From: Phascolomyces articulosus
Lineage: Eukaryota; Mucoromycota; Mucoromycetes; Mucorales; Lichtheimiaceae
Assembly (NCBI GenBank): GCA_025677815.1
Contig: JAIXMP010000011.1
Coordinates: forward strand, 1,364,001 to 1,428,000
DNA: 64,000 bases
Direction of reading: 5' to 3'
Below, in pieces: positions 34,969-46,454 of the stretch (the first letter of the stretch is position 1; every line of letters starts with the position of its first letter). A program made the position numbers and the translations under genes. The notes under the pieces are model-generated. The model searched no databases. It saw only the letters and a program-made list of their open reading frames with translations, and had not been told where the DNA came from.

Positions 34969-36894
34969 TTATTATAATTACCCTGATCAACCTATTATAT
35001 ATACATATATCACCACTCAAACAAACACACATATCATGTAATGAAATTTGTTGTATTTATATAAATATTTCCATTCTCCCCTTCCCTTTCCCTTATTATC
35101 CTTTACCTTAACAAAAAAAACAAACTTTTTGTTTTTCTTTTTTCTTCCTTTTTGCACATATACATTTACTTCTAACTCTTGTAATCGATCCTATTTTCCT
35201 CTTTTTATATTTTTTTTAACAAACTTATTCGTCTCTTCTTTATTTTATTTTTTTCATATATAAAAAAAACACACTCTTACTCTATTATTAGCAAAAATGC
35301 ACACATCCTTCTCTTTGTATACAATTTGAAATAAAAAAAAATTCACATTTATTGTAAATTGATTTTTTGGTTATAGTTGACGTGATTTTCAATGTTTATG
35401 GATATTGGCGTCAAAGAAATGGTAACTGGTTTGAAATTCCCACACCATTAAACCTTCTTATACTATATTATATACGCCGCCATCTTTTTTTTTTTTTTTT
35501 TGAACATTGTAAGATGGGCTGCTAAGCCCATTGGCGTTCTTTTTCCTCAGCCCTCCCCCAAATAAGGAACCATCATCCTTATTAATCATTATACCTGGTG
35601 TATTTACACTGAATGCCTACTCAGATTAATCATCTAGTGTCTTTATTTTTTCAGGGGAAAGATGAATGGATTAGATAAACCATAATTCAGATCACGATAC
35701 CTTAGCCATGTATATATATATCTTGATGGATCGCCCAATTATTATTATAAAAAGGAACATTTATCTACCCGTACCTATATGTCTTTTTTACGCCTTTATT
35801 TATATTGATAATAGTCATTGATTGTTTATCATATTATTCAACTCTTAAAATCTAACTTTTATCTAAATGCTGAATAAATATATCAAGTACCTTTATCGCA
35901 TGAATTCCCACTTTTTTAGTCACTAAAACCTTATCCCTCTTACTAATAAATAGAGTCATATATCATGACAGTTTTTTTTTTTTTACTAGAATGCTTCTCT
36001 TAATAGAGCATCTCATTTTTGATTTATCAACTTACGTAATCTTTTCAAAAGCCAAATAGGAGAGGGGGCCGAGAATTTGTTATATTTGGTAAAAATATAG
36101 GTGCATTGTGTATAAAAATGATACTCCTTGAACTTTCTTCTCATGCATAACAACTTTAATACCAAAAAAAAGTTGTCTACTTTAATGTATCATTTACATA
36201 CGAGCTGTAAATAAAAAGGATGGATACATATCTATAATAAAAAAATTACATCACCACTACCATCCATTGGTTTTTTTCGTGTAATATCTATATTAATATG
36301 GGCAGAATAAAGTAAAGATAATATGAAATGGGATGAGAATAGGGTAGAGTAAATAAAAAGATGCTCTTTATAGGTCTTGCATAAAAAAGACTCACAGACT
36401 TCTTTAGGGCTAGCTCCCGATTTTGGCGTCAATTAACTGATGAAATAAAGTTTTTTTTTTTTATATACAAATATTACGCCCTTTCTCATTGAAAAAAAAA
36501 ACGATTCCTTTTTTTTAAATATTATTGATTATTTCATAACAATACTTTATATTAATGGCTATATTGCTAAGTGGGTATTATTAATTCTAAAGCGGTCATG
36601 ATTTTTGATTTTATGAAAGTAACATAAGGTTATATAATATATAGTATTTTTATTTGTGAATTACATGCATTGATATACATCACGGACATTATATAAAGGG
36701 GGATAAAAAAGTGAATCTACATGATGAATTATGAAATGCACTTGGGGATATTACGCCAACTAGTTACGTACGCATGAAACGTTTTATCACGTAATTATCA
36801 TATGGATGATAAAAGCAGTGTTACTTACAATTAAACTTTTCTCTTTCTCATCTTTTTTTTTTTCTTCTTCCATCCTCTCCTATTAAAAAAAAAT
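34969..36894. other. AT-rich intergenic region
   Basis: The first about 400 bases are T-rich 3' flank of the chitin synthase gene. A short hairpin (ATGGGCT-GCTA-AGCCCAT) is at 35514-35531. No gene recognised. A CT-rich leader immediately precedes 36895. Confidence 0.6.
35514..35531. repeat. Short perfect inverted repeat (7-bp stem)
   Basis: ATGGGCT, 4-base loop, AGCCCAT. It is GC-rich for its surroundings and sits just after a poly-T tract. A related arrangement occurs at 7361-7373. Confidence 0.6.
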
Positions 36895-37733
36895 ATGACA
36901 GTTGAAACAAATAATCAACCTCTTGTTCCAAAATATACCGATTATAATTCATTTCTTGAATTATTTGAAACATGTGTGGATCGTCATCATCAACAAGATA
37001 ACATATTCATCCGTTACAAGGTTCCAAACACGAACACTTTTGAATTCAAGACATTGACTTATTCTCAAGTGGATACCATTGCGACGTATCTAGCCAATCA
37101 ATGGGAACCTATGTTATTGCGTAGTAATTCAACAAAACAATCTTGTATTGCAGTTCTCAATGATAGTCCAATTCAAGCCATTCTTTCATTTTTTGCCACA
37201 TTGAAATTGGGATTGATTTATTTTCCTTTATCCATGTTTGATTCGGAAGCTGCCATTCTTCATCTCTTGAAAAAATCCAAGACGAGTATTTTGATTGCTT
37301 CCAAGACAAATCGTGAAAAGGCTTTCCATTGTATAGAGATGTTACGTAATGATGGAGATGAAAGGATCGGTATTCAAGTCTATGATCATGAATTTGATAT
37401 TGATCAAATGCTTTCTGAAGCAAAAGCTATGGATTCAATGCGTTCACCAAATAGTCAGGATGATGGAGATTATCCAAGCAGTCATAAAAAACGCCGAACA
37501 CTCATTGATAAGAAGACGGATCCTTCTGACCCTATTATTTATATGCATACTTCAGGTTCCACAGCACTACCCAAATTAATCTCTTGGACCACTCAATCAA
37601 GTTTGTATGGATCATTGGGAGGAATTGTAGATTGTATTCAACACAGTACAAACGGAACAGAATTGATGATCAAGTCAACGGATGTCCTTCTATATCCAGT
37701 GCTTACAATATCAGGACCTGAAACTGGTACTAG

Positions 37734-37770
<37 letters not shown>

Positions 37771-39183
37771 ATTCTTACAATATATATAATATTTTTGCTA
37801 CAAATCCAACATTTTCAAACATGAATAACATGATTTATAAAAAAAAACTATTCTTTGTTATATAATAGAATTTCTTATTCCTACAATGTTAGCCGGTGGA
37901 AGTATCCTTTTATTTGATCATAAACCACCAACACCATCAGAACAGCTTGCCGCTATGGAAAAGTTTGGTGTAACATTAATGATCTCGGCACCTGTTGGCC
38001 TTGAGATCTTTGCAGAGTATTTGAAGGAACTTGATAAAGAGAAGGATGACACAAGAGATAAACATCATACAAATTTACTAGAAGGTATAAAATTCTGTAT
38101 TACCTATGGAGTACAACTTCAAATTCCAATTGGTGACTATTTACGATCAAAAGGATTGAATATTCAATCTCTCTATGGATCTACAGGTTAGTATCGGTTT
38201 TATTATTGTTATAGAGCAATAAGTTTTTTTTTGTCAACATATAAATATTGATTTATTAAACATAAACATTGTATATCTTTTATATTAATAGAAACATCCT
38301 GTATATCATTATCGAACCTTTCTAAACATAATAATAAATGGTACGATATTACACCAACTCCTCGATTAATGCAACATATCATGTTGGAGCCTTATAATGA
38401 AGATAGTAGTTTATATCATCTTGTGATTCGAAACAGTTTTCCTTCTCTTGCTAAAGGGGTTGGTAATCGACCCAATGGTGATTATGCTACAAAAGATCTC
38501 CTTACTATCACCAAAAAAAGTGACAATGATTCATTGGGTATCTGGACTCTAGTTGGAAGAATGGATGATGCAATAAACACGTAAGTATTATGGGTATCCT
38601 TTTTTTTTTACAATACTACAGGATACAAATGTATTGAATTAGATCAACTGACACTACACCATTATCACTATACGTCTTTCTTTGATATATTTTCTATAGA
38701 AAATTTGGTGATAAAGTGATCCCAGGCCCCATGGAAAAAGAAATTCGTAATGAAGAAATAATTCAACATTGTACAATCATTGGTGATAATCGAGAATGTA
38801 CAGCAGTACTTGTCGAGCTCAATTTTGATAAAGCAATTAAATATTCTCCAGTGGAAATGACTTCCAAAGGTAATTGATCCCGAGAGAAAAAAAAATCTAC
38901 TAAAGGACCACTTTGGACCTAACATATATATATAGTATTCATCCTTCTGACAATATTATTTTTTTTCAAAAATATATATATATAATTTTTTTTAGTATAT
39001 GATGCCGTGAATCGAGCAAATAAATATGCACTTTCTGAAGCAATGATCTCTGTGCCTAGCATGGTATATATTCTACCATTGAATAAACAATTACCAAAGA
39101 CTAAAAAAGGTGCTGTCATTCGAAAAGAATCTATCGTGACGTTTTATCAAGAAATTGAACAAATGTATAAAAATGTCCTATAA
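36895..39183 (+). CDS. Stand-alone adenylate-forming enzyme (ANL / AMP-binding)
   Basis: Five exons: 36895-37726, 37869-38186, 38292-38580, 38700-38869, 38996-39183, giving 598 aa. ANL core motifs occur in order: A3-type MHTSGSTALPKLI (about 224), A5-type YGSTE at the exon 2/3 junction, A7-type GDYATKDLL, A8-type GRMDDAINT, and a C-terminal PKTKKGAVIRKE carrying the candidate A10 lysine. The order matches enzymes that activate a carboxylic acid with ATP. Length and end show no carrier or reductase domain, so it differs from complete NRPS-like reductases. The substrate cannot be told from sequence (fatty, aryl or amino acid). An unusual hydrophilic insert with KKRRTLIDKK (about 200) lies just before A3. 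No peroxisomal targeting tripeptide at the C-terminus (NVL). Intron 1 contains a long TA repeat. Confidence 0.88.
37738..37765 (+). repeat. (TA)n microsatellite
   Basis: About 13 TA units inside intron 1 of the adenylating enzyme, close to the 5' splice site. Confidence 0.85.
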
Positions 39184-42100
39184 TGATTAAAAATAAAAAC
39201 TTATTTACTTGTAGTGTAGTAAAATAAATATTATACCTATTATTTTCCATATTATTACTCTTGACCAACCATTATCTTTTCCTTACACCAATTATGTATT
39301 ATATCCCGTATCTCTTTTATTTTCGAGAAAGAGGCAAAAAAAAACATAACTTTCAAATGAATATCCATTTTCTTCTTCATAAACATTCTTTATATAATCG
39401 AAACTTTTATTATCCTTTTTTTGAAAAAAAAAAAAGCAACAACAATTCAAAAATATATTTAACAGGCATATATATGTCTTTTTAATATAAAGTGACCAAT
39501 TCTCTTTCAGTTTTTTAGCTTTGCTGAATAAAAAAAAGAGCTTAGTGTTAATTGTCATTTTTTTACTCAATATGCAAATATGTAAAAAAGAGTTGGTTTG
39601 GGAAAAAAATAAGGTACTACCAGAAGAAAGAAGGTCAAATTTTTACTATGGAAAATATGCTGCACATAAACCCAACGTCTATATGGTTCAGCTCATAAAA
39701 AAGCACATTGTTGGTGAAAACTAAAGATAGCAATATGGCAAGTCAGTTCATATCAGTCAATAATAGTAGTATAGGAACCAATAGTATAATTGCCTGGCAT
39801 GCATAGTCAGATGTCAATAGCTGATATAATTGTGCCCTATGTAACAATCAGTACATCTCCCCCAACTTTCAACTCAGCTTCATTGTATGAATTATATGAA
39901 ACAATACCTTTATCTATCTAATTCAGAAATGTACATAAAAATGTTACCAAAAAGAAAAATACAATAATTGTATTCAGATCTTTTTTACCTTTCGAATGAT
40001 TATGAATTCTTTGCACAAAGAAAACACTATAAATTTCCAAATATAGAAATTTCAAAACAACCCCACAGTTTACGAAAAATTCGAAAATGAGTAGATTAAA
40101 TAGTTTGCGGATATGTCTTACTAAGATTGACAAGAATTCTGCCTGGTTCCTCTGTCATATTATAAAAACTAAACTTCGTATGCCAATCACTATACAAGAG
40201 AGAGTGCGTGGTGGGGTGGGGTGGGAGGGGGAATGGAGTATGGGGAAAAGTGTATTCCAGCTGTGACCGAGGTGATATGGCATATATACCTTTATATATA
40301 TATATGTATTCTCTGACATGATGTATATAGTTCATTTAAATGTTGGCTTGTATTAATTCTTCTGATGAACGGACATTCATTGCTTTATTATAATTAATCT
40401 TTAGGTGAATTATTTATTAACTAATTTTTTACTATAAAACGTTTTATTAGTTACCCAACAAGTTTATATTTGTTTTTAGATAATGCAAATATGACTGGTT
40501 CCTTATCTTTTTTAACCTTATGGTAATAGGTATTTTTTTAATAATTACAAAACATTGACATTGGTTTTTTTTTCTTTCTTTCTATTATTTGATTGAATCT
40601 ATAGAATATTCTACCACTACCCCCTTTATAACCTATTGTTTATTTATTTGTTATTATTACTGCTTCTTTTTTCAATGGCGCAAATGCATCTAACCAAAAT
40701 CGTTCAAGCTTAGGTTAGTCATTTTTCTATATATAATTTTTACTTACATTACACATGGTTGGTCCCTGATTTATAGTTTAACAACACACACACAATTGTT
40801 TTGTTTTAAAACAGGTGAGACTTTTTGCATTTATTATAAAAATATTGAATTTTTTGTACGTAATTTTTATTATTATAATAATAATAAATTCTACTGCTCC
40901 TGCAGTTAACAATGGTATATAAAAAGTTGTTGTTTTCTCATGCACATTTTTTTTTCTATACGACTAATCTATGCATAGGGGATATATACCTCCCAGTAAG
41001 TCTGATTCCTAAAATGTTTTTAATTGGCTGTTCTTATAAGTTGTTTGAAAATATATTGTACAACTTATTGAACTTGTCAAGATTTTACCCAGTGATCATT
41101 ATTGAAGATACTAGTATAAAATGAAACAGAACAATGATATTCTAAAAGAACAACCAACCCTAAGGAAATAATGATACATCTTTACTAGGCAAAAATAAAT
41201 AAAATGAATAAATGCTGAGCTTTTAGGTAAGGAGTTTCTCGTTGTGTTTTAAAAAAAAAATAAATAGGAGTAAAAATAAATAAATAGAATTATCAGATGG
41301 GTCATTTTTTCCAAATTCTCTCTCACTTCATAATTTTATATAGTAGAATGATAAATCAAATCAACTCTATTAAGAACTGATTAGCCATTACGTTCATTTC
41401 TGAAAAGTAGAATAAGAAGGGGTGTTGTAGTAAGAAACAGAGAGAGAAAGAGATTCATGGATATCTTAAACAACTATGTTATACTTTATATCATCAATGC
41501 ATGAAACAGAAAAAAAAAAACTTCGCTTCCAGATCACCCCATAGTTTTATTATCATTAAAGATTGATTTTTTCTGTTTTTTGTTGAGTAAATAAAATAAG
41601 ATTAATAAATGGTTAAACACTATCGGTATAAATCTACCTATTGATGAGAATGGTGATCAATTCTCTTCATACGTATATTATTCTATACAAATTAAGCCAA
41701 ACAATTGTCTTTTTCAGATGTTTGAACTTTTTCAATATCCGTATCCATATTGTTCTTTGACCTCATAATTATTATTAAGAAATGCACCCCATTATTAAAG
41801 AAAGGAACGAGATATTTTTTTTTTCCTTTGAAATGATTTCTTTACCTAACTATATAAAATTTCTACTCTATCTATGATGTATAGACTAACTCAGTTTAGT
41901 ATTTTTAGTAAATTTATTTAGACAATTTTTGCATGAAAAAAGTAACATATAAATAACAATGACAGAAAAAAAAAATAACATTGTATATTTATTAGGATTC
42001 CTTGTTTTTTTTGAACCCTATTTTCACACACTTTTTTTTTCAGGTACATCTTTCATTTATACATCTTCTTCATTATCCATTTCATCCAAATCATTTTCAT

Positions 42101-42369
42101 TTAATTCATTCTTTTTTTTTTCTTAATGATGAAAAAAAATTCGGGTATTATTATTATATAGTATTAGATGTTTGTAGTATATAATGAAAAAAAAGAAGTT
42201 GATTAGAGGAATGAAAGAAGCGTATATATGACGCAGAATAAAAAAAAAAGAAAAAAAAAGATGACAAGTTTGATTATTATGTATATATAAAAGATGAAAT
42301 GATTGCAAAATTGAAAATTTGGTATACTATATTATATAAATATATATATAAAAGATGAAGAACGTAGTA
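39184..42369. other. Long AT-rich intergenic region
   Basis: About 3.2 kb without a recognisable gene. The notable content is a G-quadruplex motif at 40213-40231. The rest is AT-rich with poly-A/T runs and TTAT repeats. Open frames here are short and low-complexity. Confidence 0.6.
40213..40231 (+). other. Predicted G-quadruplex motif
   Basis: GGGG-T-GGGG-T-GGG-A-GGGGG, four G-runs with single-base loops, and a further GGGG ten bases downstream (40242-40245). This is the canonical pattern for a very stable parallel quadruplex and is isolated in AT-rich DNA. Confidence 0.75.
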
Positions 42370-43719
42370 TTATGATGCAGTAGATTCAACATGAATCTCA
42401 AATCGTCCCTTTCTAATCACTTTACGTTGTGGTTTTGGTAAAGGAGCGACTGTTTTTGTTGGTAAAGAAGAAGATGGTTGTGGTAAGGGTGGTTGTTGTG
42501 GAGGTGATGAAGGTGACGGAACATTATTATTATTCTCCTCTTCCGATATGGATTTATTTGATGTTGTAGTTGCTGTAGTGACTGTAGAATCTTGAGTTGT
42601 TTTCGTATTGGTTTTCCAAAATGCATCTTCCCAAATCGTAGGTGGTTTAGTGATAATCGATAATCCACTACTTTTCACAGATAGACATTCTTCATCCAAA
42701 CTCATATTATCATGAAATGGAGGTCGTGATTGTTGTATAATGGAAGAATTATTATTTTCATCAAAATTCCATGGTGTTGTATTATTGGTATGATGTGTAG
42801 CTTGTTGTTGATCTTCTTCTTCATCATCATCCAAAATTTTGATACCTACTAAATCTGCAAATTCTTTGGTTGTTAAATCTTCTGAATGAGCTGTGATATT
42901 GGAAGAAGAAATATAAGAAACATGGGAATAATGTCGAATATGATGTGTAGCAGCGGTTGATTTACTCCGTCGATGTAATGGACCCAGTTGTTGTTGTTGT
43001 TGTATAGAAGAAGTCGTTGGACATTGAAGACTATTTGTATGTCGATGTCTTTGTCGACCATGATGAGAACGATTATTATGATTAACAAGAATACCAGGTG
43101 GAATGTTATCATCTTGCCAACATACAACACGGGGTGTATTACTCCCACTTCCGTGATAACTAGGTACCGAAGAAAGAGGAGGAGGAGAAGTTGTTGAAGG
43201 AAGAGGCATCGTAGATGGAGTAGCAGGACGAGGAAGAATAAAATCATCCTCCTCTTGTGGATTTTGTGTTGGTAAAGAAGAAGGGGGTGCTGACGAAGGT
43301 TTTCTTGATAAATCCAATTTATTATTAGAAAGAGTTTGTTTTCGATAACGATATCGTTCGAATAATGCATCATTCGCAAATGAACTTGTACTTCGTCTTC
43401 TACGAGAATCAAATAAAGGTTGATCTTGACTACAAAAGCTTTGAAAAAAAGCACTAATGGATGACCTTCGTCCATGATGATATCCATTTTCTGACGAAGA
43501 CCATGGAAATAAAAAGGATTTTTTTAATTTCTGGGTAAATTTTATATTATTATTATTTTTTTCGTTGGTCATATTATAGGCATCGGTATCTTCTTCATCT
43601 TTATGTTCTATGACAATTTCTTCTTGTTTGTTGATATCGTAGGTTGTTGATGAAGAAGTAGAAGGTGAATGTTTTTTATTTCGTTTTACCGATGATAAGG
43701 ATGCAAAGGCAATGGTCAT
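42370..43719 (-). CDS. Disordered S/P/H-rich protein, function unknown
   Basis: Intronless, 449 aa. Almost the whole protein is predicted disordered by composition: S/T/P/N/Q-rich, with basic patches (GRRSSISAFF; DSRRRRSTSSF; LHRRSKS) that fit basophilic kinase sites of the R-x-x-S type. Two short blocks look ordered: LTTKEFADLVGIKILDDDEEED near the middle, and PKPQRKVIRKGRFEIHVES at the extreme C-terminus. GRFEI fits the RFx[V/I] docking pattern bound by SPAK/OSR1-type kinase CCT domains in animals; whether that applies here is speculation. No signal peptide or membrane helix. The start at 43719 is the first ATG in the frame. It is divergent from the PI31 gene, with 781 bases between the starts. 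Confidence 0.7.
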   Translation of the reverse strand: MTIAFASLSSVKRNKKHSPSTSSSTTYDINKQEEIVIEHKDEEDTDAYNMTNEKNNNNIKFTQKLKKSFLFPWSSSENGYHHGRRSSISAFFQSFCSQDQPLFDSRRRRSTSSFANDALFERYRYRKQTLSNNKLDLSRKPSSAPPSSLPTQNPQEEDDFILPRPATPSTMPLPSTTSPPPLSSVPSYHGSGSNTPRVVCWQDDNIPPGILVNHNNRSHHGRQRHRHTNSLQCPTTSSIQQQQQLGPLHRRSKSTAATHHIRHYSHVSYISSSNITAHSEDLTTKEFADLVGIKILDDDEEEDQQQATHHTNNTTPWNFDENNNSSIIQQSRPPFHDNMSLDEECLSVKSSGLSIITKPPTIWEDAFWKTNTKTTQDSTVTTATTTSNKSISEEENNNNVPSPSSPPQQPPLPQPSSSLPTKTVAPLPKPQRKVIRKGRFEIHVESTAS

Positions 43720-44500
43720 CGGAAGTTATATATATCAAATGATGGTAATTATTGATGCTTGTTAAAAGTAGTAAAAAAAAAAAGAAAGAAAAAAGAGAAT
43801 TAAAAAAAAAGGGAACAAGAGGTTTAGGATATAAACCCAGGGTTTCGTAGTAACTTTAGAGGGGGGAGAGGAGGAGGAGTATATGTGTAAGTGATGTATT
43901 ATGTATATGTATGCGTGTATGTTTTGTTTGATTGAATCTTTTTTTTGGGGGGGAAGAAAGATGAAAAGAGTGTAATATATAAAAAAGACGACGACAATGA
44001 TAAAGACGACGACGATAAAAAGATAGATGAAAGGATTGGAAATAAAATTGAAGAAGAAAAAGAAGAAAAAGAAAGAAAAAAAGGAGGAGGAGGAAATATA
44101 TATATAAAAAAAAAAAGACCATGCTTTTTATTATTTGAATTTGAGTTTTGGGGGTTGAAATAGACTTGTTGGTTAGTTGAATTGGATTGGTCTGGTTGTA
44201 TCATTTCATCAAGTAAAAAGAAGATAAAAGGGGGAAGTTATATATAATAAATTATGACGATTACCTTTATTACTTATATTATTCTCAGCTTTCTTTTTTT
44301 TTTTTGGCTTCTTTCTTTTCAGGTACTTTTTGGTCAATTCCATTCATTAATAAAAAAAAAAACACGGAGAATTTTCATGTAACAATGGAACACACGAAAT
44401 TTTGTAAAGTCACAATAAAGCACACAAGAGTGTACGCGCAAGCATTTTCTCATTTTTCATTTTCCTTCTTTATCTCCAACATTCTTATTTTCATAAAACA
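43720..44500. other. Divergent intergenic region / shared promoter
   Basis: Purine-rich on the plus strand (GA, GGA, AAAAG runs, about 43850-44120), so pyrimidine-rich in the leader direction of the minus-strand gene. No gene recognised. A frame on the minus strand at 43899-44204 is low-complexity leader sequence. Confidence 0.55.
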
Positions 44501-46454
44501 ATGAGTGAATCAAAATCTGTATTGGATCCTGCTTCTCTTTTACATACAATTGGTCAAATTGTACCTAAAACATTGGAATCTCCTTATGATGCACTTGCAG
44601 CTACAACCCATGCTATCATGTTGAGCGTGGGTTGTAAATTTGCAGGACTTGGTGATGATGCAAGACAAGGTATGTAAACTTAAAAGTATGAAACAAAAAA
44701 AAAGTATAACAATAATATCTCTGTATATCCCTATGTGTGTATATACCCTTTCAGTATATATATTATATCTTTTTGCTCCCTTGTCTACTTCTTCTTCTCC
44801 TTTTAGCTCTACACCTCCCTTTGATCCATTATATATATACACCGAAATATACATACACACATTTCCCTCGTTTTTTTTTCTTTTCCCTCCCTTTCCTCCC
44901 CCATATTTTTTTTTTGTATATTATTTTTGGTTTTTAAAAAAGAGTGTGTGGTAAAAAAAGAATAAAGCATGTAATACTTATTTTGGTAATTTTGAATAAT
45001 AATAAATACTATCATATATATATATCTATCTATTTCTATATCTATATTTAATTTTATATAAAGAGGGTGATGGTACGATTCGAACTTTACCTGAATCATG
45101 GAATGCTCAAGGTCCAAGTTGTTATGCATTTCGATATAGTCATCCTCAATCGAGTATGACCTTTGTTATCAAGTCAATCAAACTTGGTCATCGTTTTATT
45201 ATGAATGGTATTGCTATTGAGGTGAGTTTCTCTCTCTTTATATTCTAATGAAAGAAAGAAAGAAGGAAATATTGATGTCCTATATATATATAGGATAATA
45301 AAACAACGACATTGGATATCGATACATCTCATTTTACTTCAAATGGTTTCTTTCCATATAATCCTCGTGAATCCAAAGATCCTTTGGTGCATGGTTTTAT
45401 CTCAACAAGTCAATTTCAAGAATTAGTCAATTTATTCAAAATTAATATCTTGCAACGAATTATTCCTGGTCTTCAAAAACCTGGTTATGATGATTCTGCT
45501 TCTTCAGTAACTACTTCAAGGTAATTTATCTATTCTATTCTATTCTATTCTATTCTTATAATAAGAAAAAAAAACAATGAAACTTATATATGTTGAATGA
45601 TTTCTATTAGTACTGCAACACAACCTCCTTCTTCAACTCAATCACCTTCATCTTCTTCATCACGTCCTCCACCTAATGTTCGACCACCTATTTTTGATGA
45701 TCCACTCTCTGCCGATGATACTTATTTAGAGTAAGTCTATTTTAAATAAAATTTAGCATGAATTTGTTATATTCCGGGTAACTTCAACATTCATCCCTCC
45801 TTCCCCCCAAATAATAACAACAACAAGAAATTCACTCCTTAATAACATGACAATTTATTATTATTATTTTTTATTTAAAAAAAAGTCGGTTCAATGTAGG
45901 TCGGTCTGACCTGGAACCAATGGGTGGTGGTTTACGTATGCCAGGGTATGAACAAGTTTTATATTATTCTTAATTCTTATTATTCTTATATACAAATTCA
46001 CATGGGAAAAAAATGAATTCATTCTTTTTTTATATATATAAATATAGTAGTGGAGGTGGAATGTTTGTGGGGCCAAATCATCCAATGTTTGGACATCCAA
46101 ATCCAGATTCAAATTTACCACCGTAAGTTAACTAAAGGGGGTGATGATTAAGTTTGTTTTCTTTCTTTTCTTAACCTATTTTTTTTGTTTTTGTTTTCTT
46201 TTTAGGGGTGCTGTACCCCCAGGGGCCAGATTTGATCCAATTGGACCAGTTATGCCAGGAAGAGGAGGAGGTCTTGGAAGAGGTACTGGAAGAGGAAGAG
46301 GAGGAATGAGTGGTCGATTCGCTGGTGAACCTGATAATGATGAATTACCTCCACCTGTAAGTATATATTCAACTTTGAATAGACTTTTTTGGGAAATATA
46401 TATCTTCTAACCTTATAATATTTATATTAGAATTTCGATAATTACTTTATGTAA
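44501..46454 (+). CDS. PSMF1: Proteasome inhibitor PI31 (PSMF1/Fub1-like)
   Basis: Eight exons: 44501-44669, 45064-45221, 45294-45520, 45611-45730, 45886-45945, 46048-46122, 46206-46356 and a 24-nt last exon 46431-46454, giving 327 aa. The N-terminal FP domain (residues about 1-155) has SPYDALAATTHAIML and SCYAFRYSHPQSSMTFVIKSIKLG. Then comes a P/S-rich linker, then the PI31 C-terminal signature: VGRSDLEPMG, GARFDPIGPVMPG, a GR-rich run, GEPDNDELPPP, and the terminal NFDNYFM. The C-terminal tail of PI31 enters 20S proteasome chambers and inhibits the active sites; it also affects assembly and trafficking. This matches known fungal Fub1. Each splice restores a family word, including D|RFNVGRSDLEP at intron 4, where exon 5 begins after a weak poly-A acceptor. 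Intron 3 carries TATTC repeats. Confidence 0.93.
45533..45556 (+). repeat. (TATTC)n pentanucleotide repeat
   Basis: About five tandem TATTC units in intron 3 of PI31, just after the splice donor. Confidence 0.85.

Noticed and set aside
40680..40920. Tiny gene starting ATGGCGCAAATGCATC
   Set aside because: Stops after 12 codons, and no splice arrangement gave a protein-like continuation.
43899..44204. 101-codon minus-strand frame upstream of the disordered protein gene
   Set aside because: Low-complexity F/S/P-rich translation of a pyrimidine-rich leader; no splice link to the 43719 start found.
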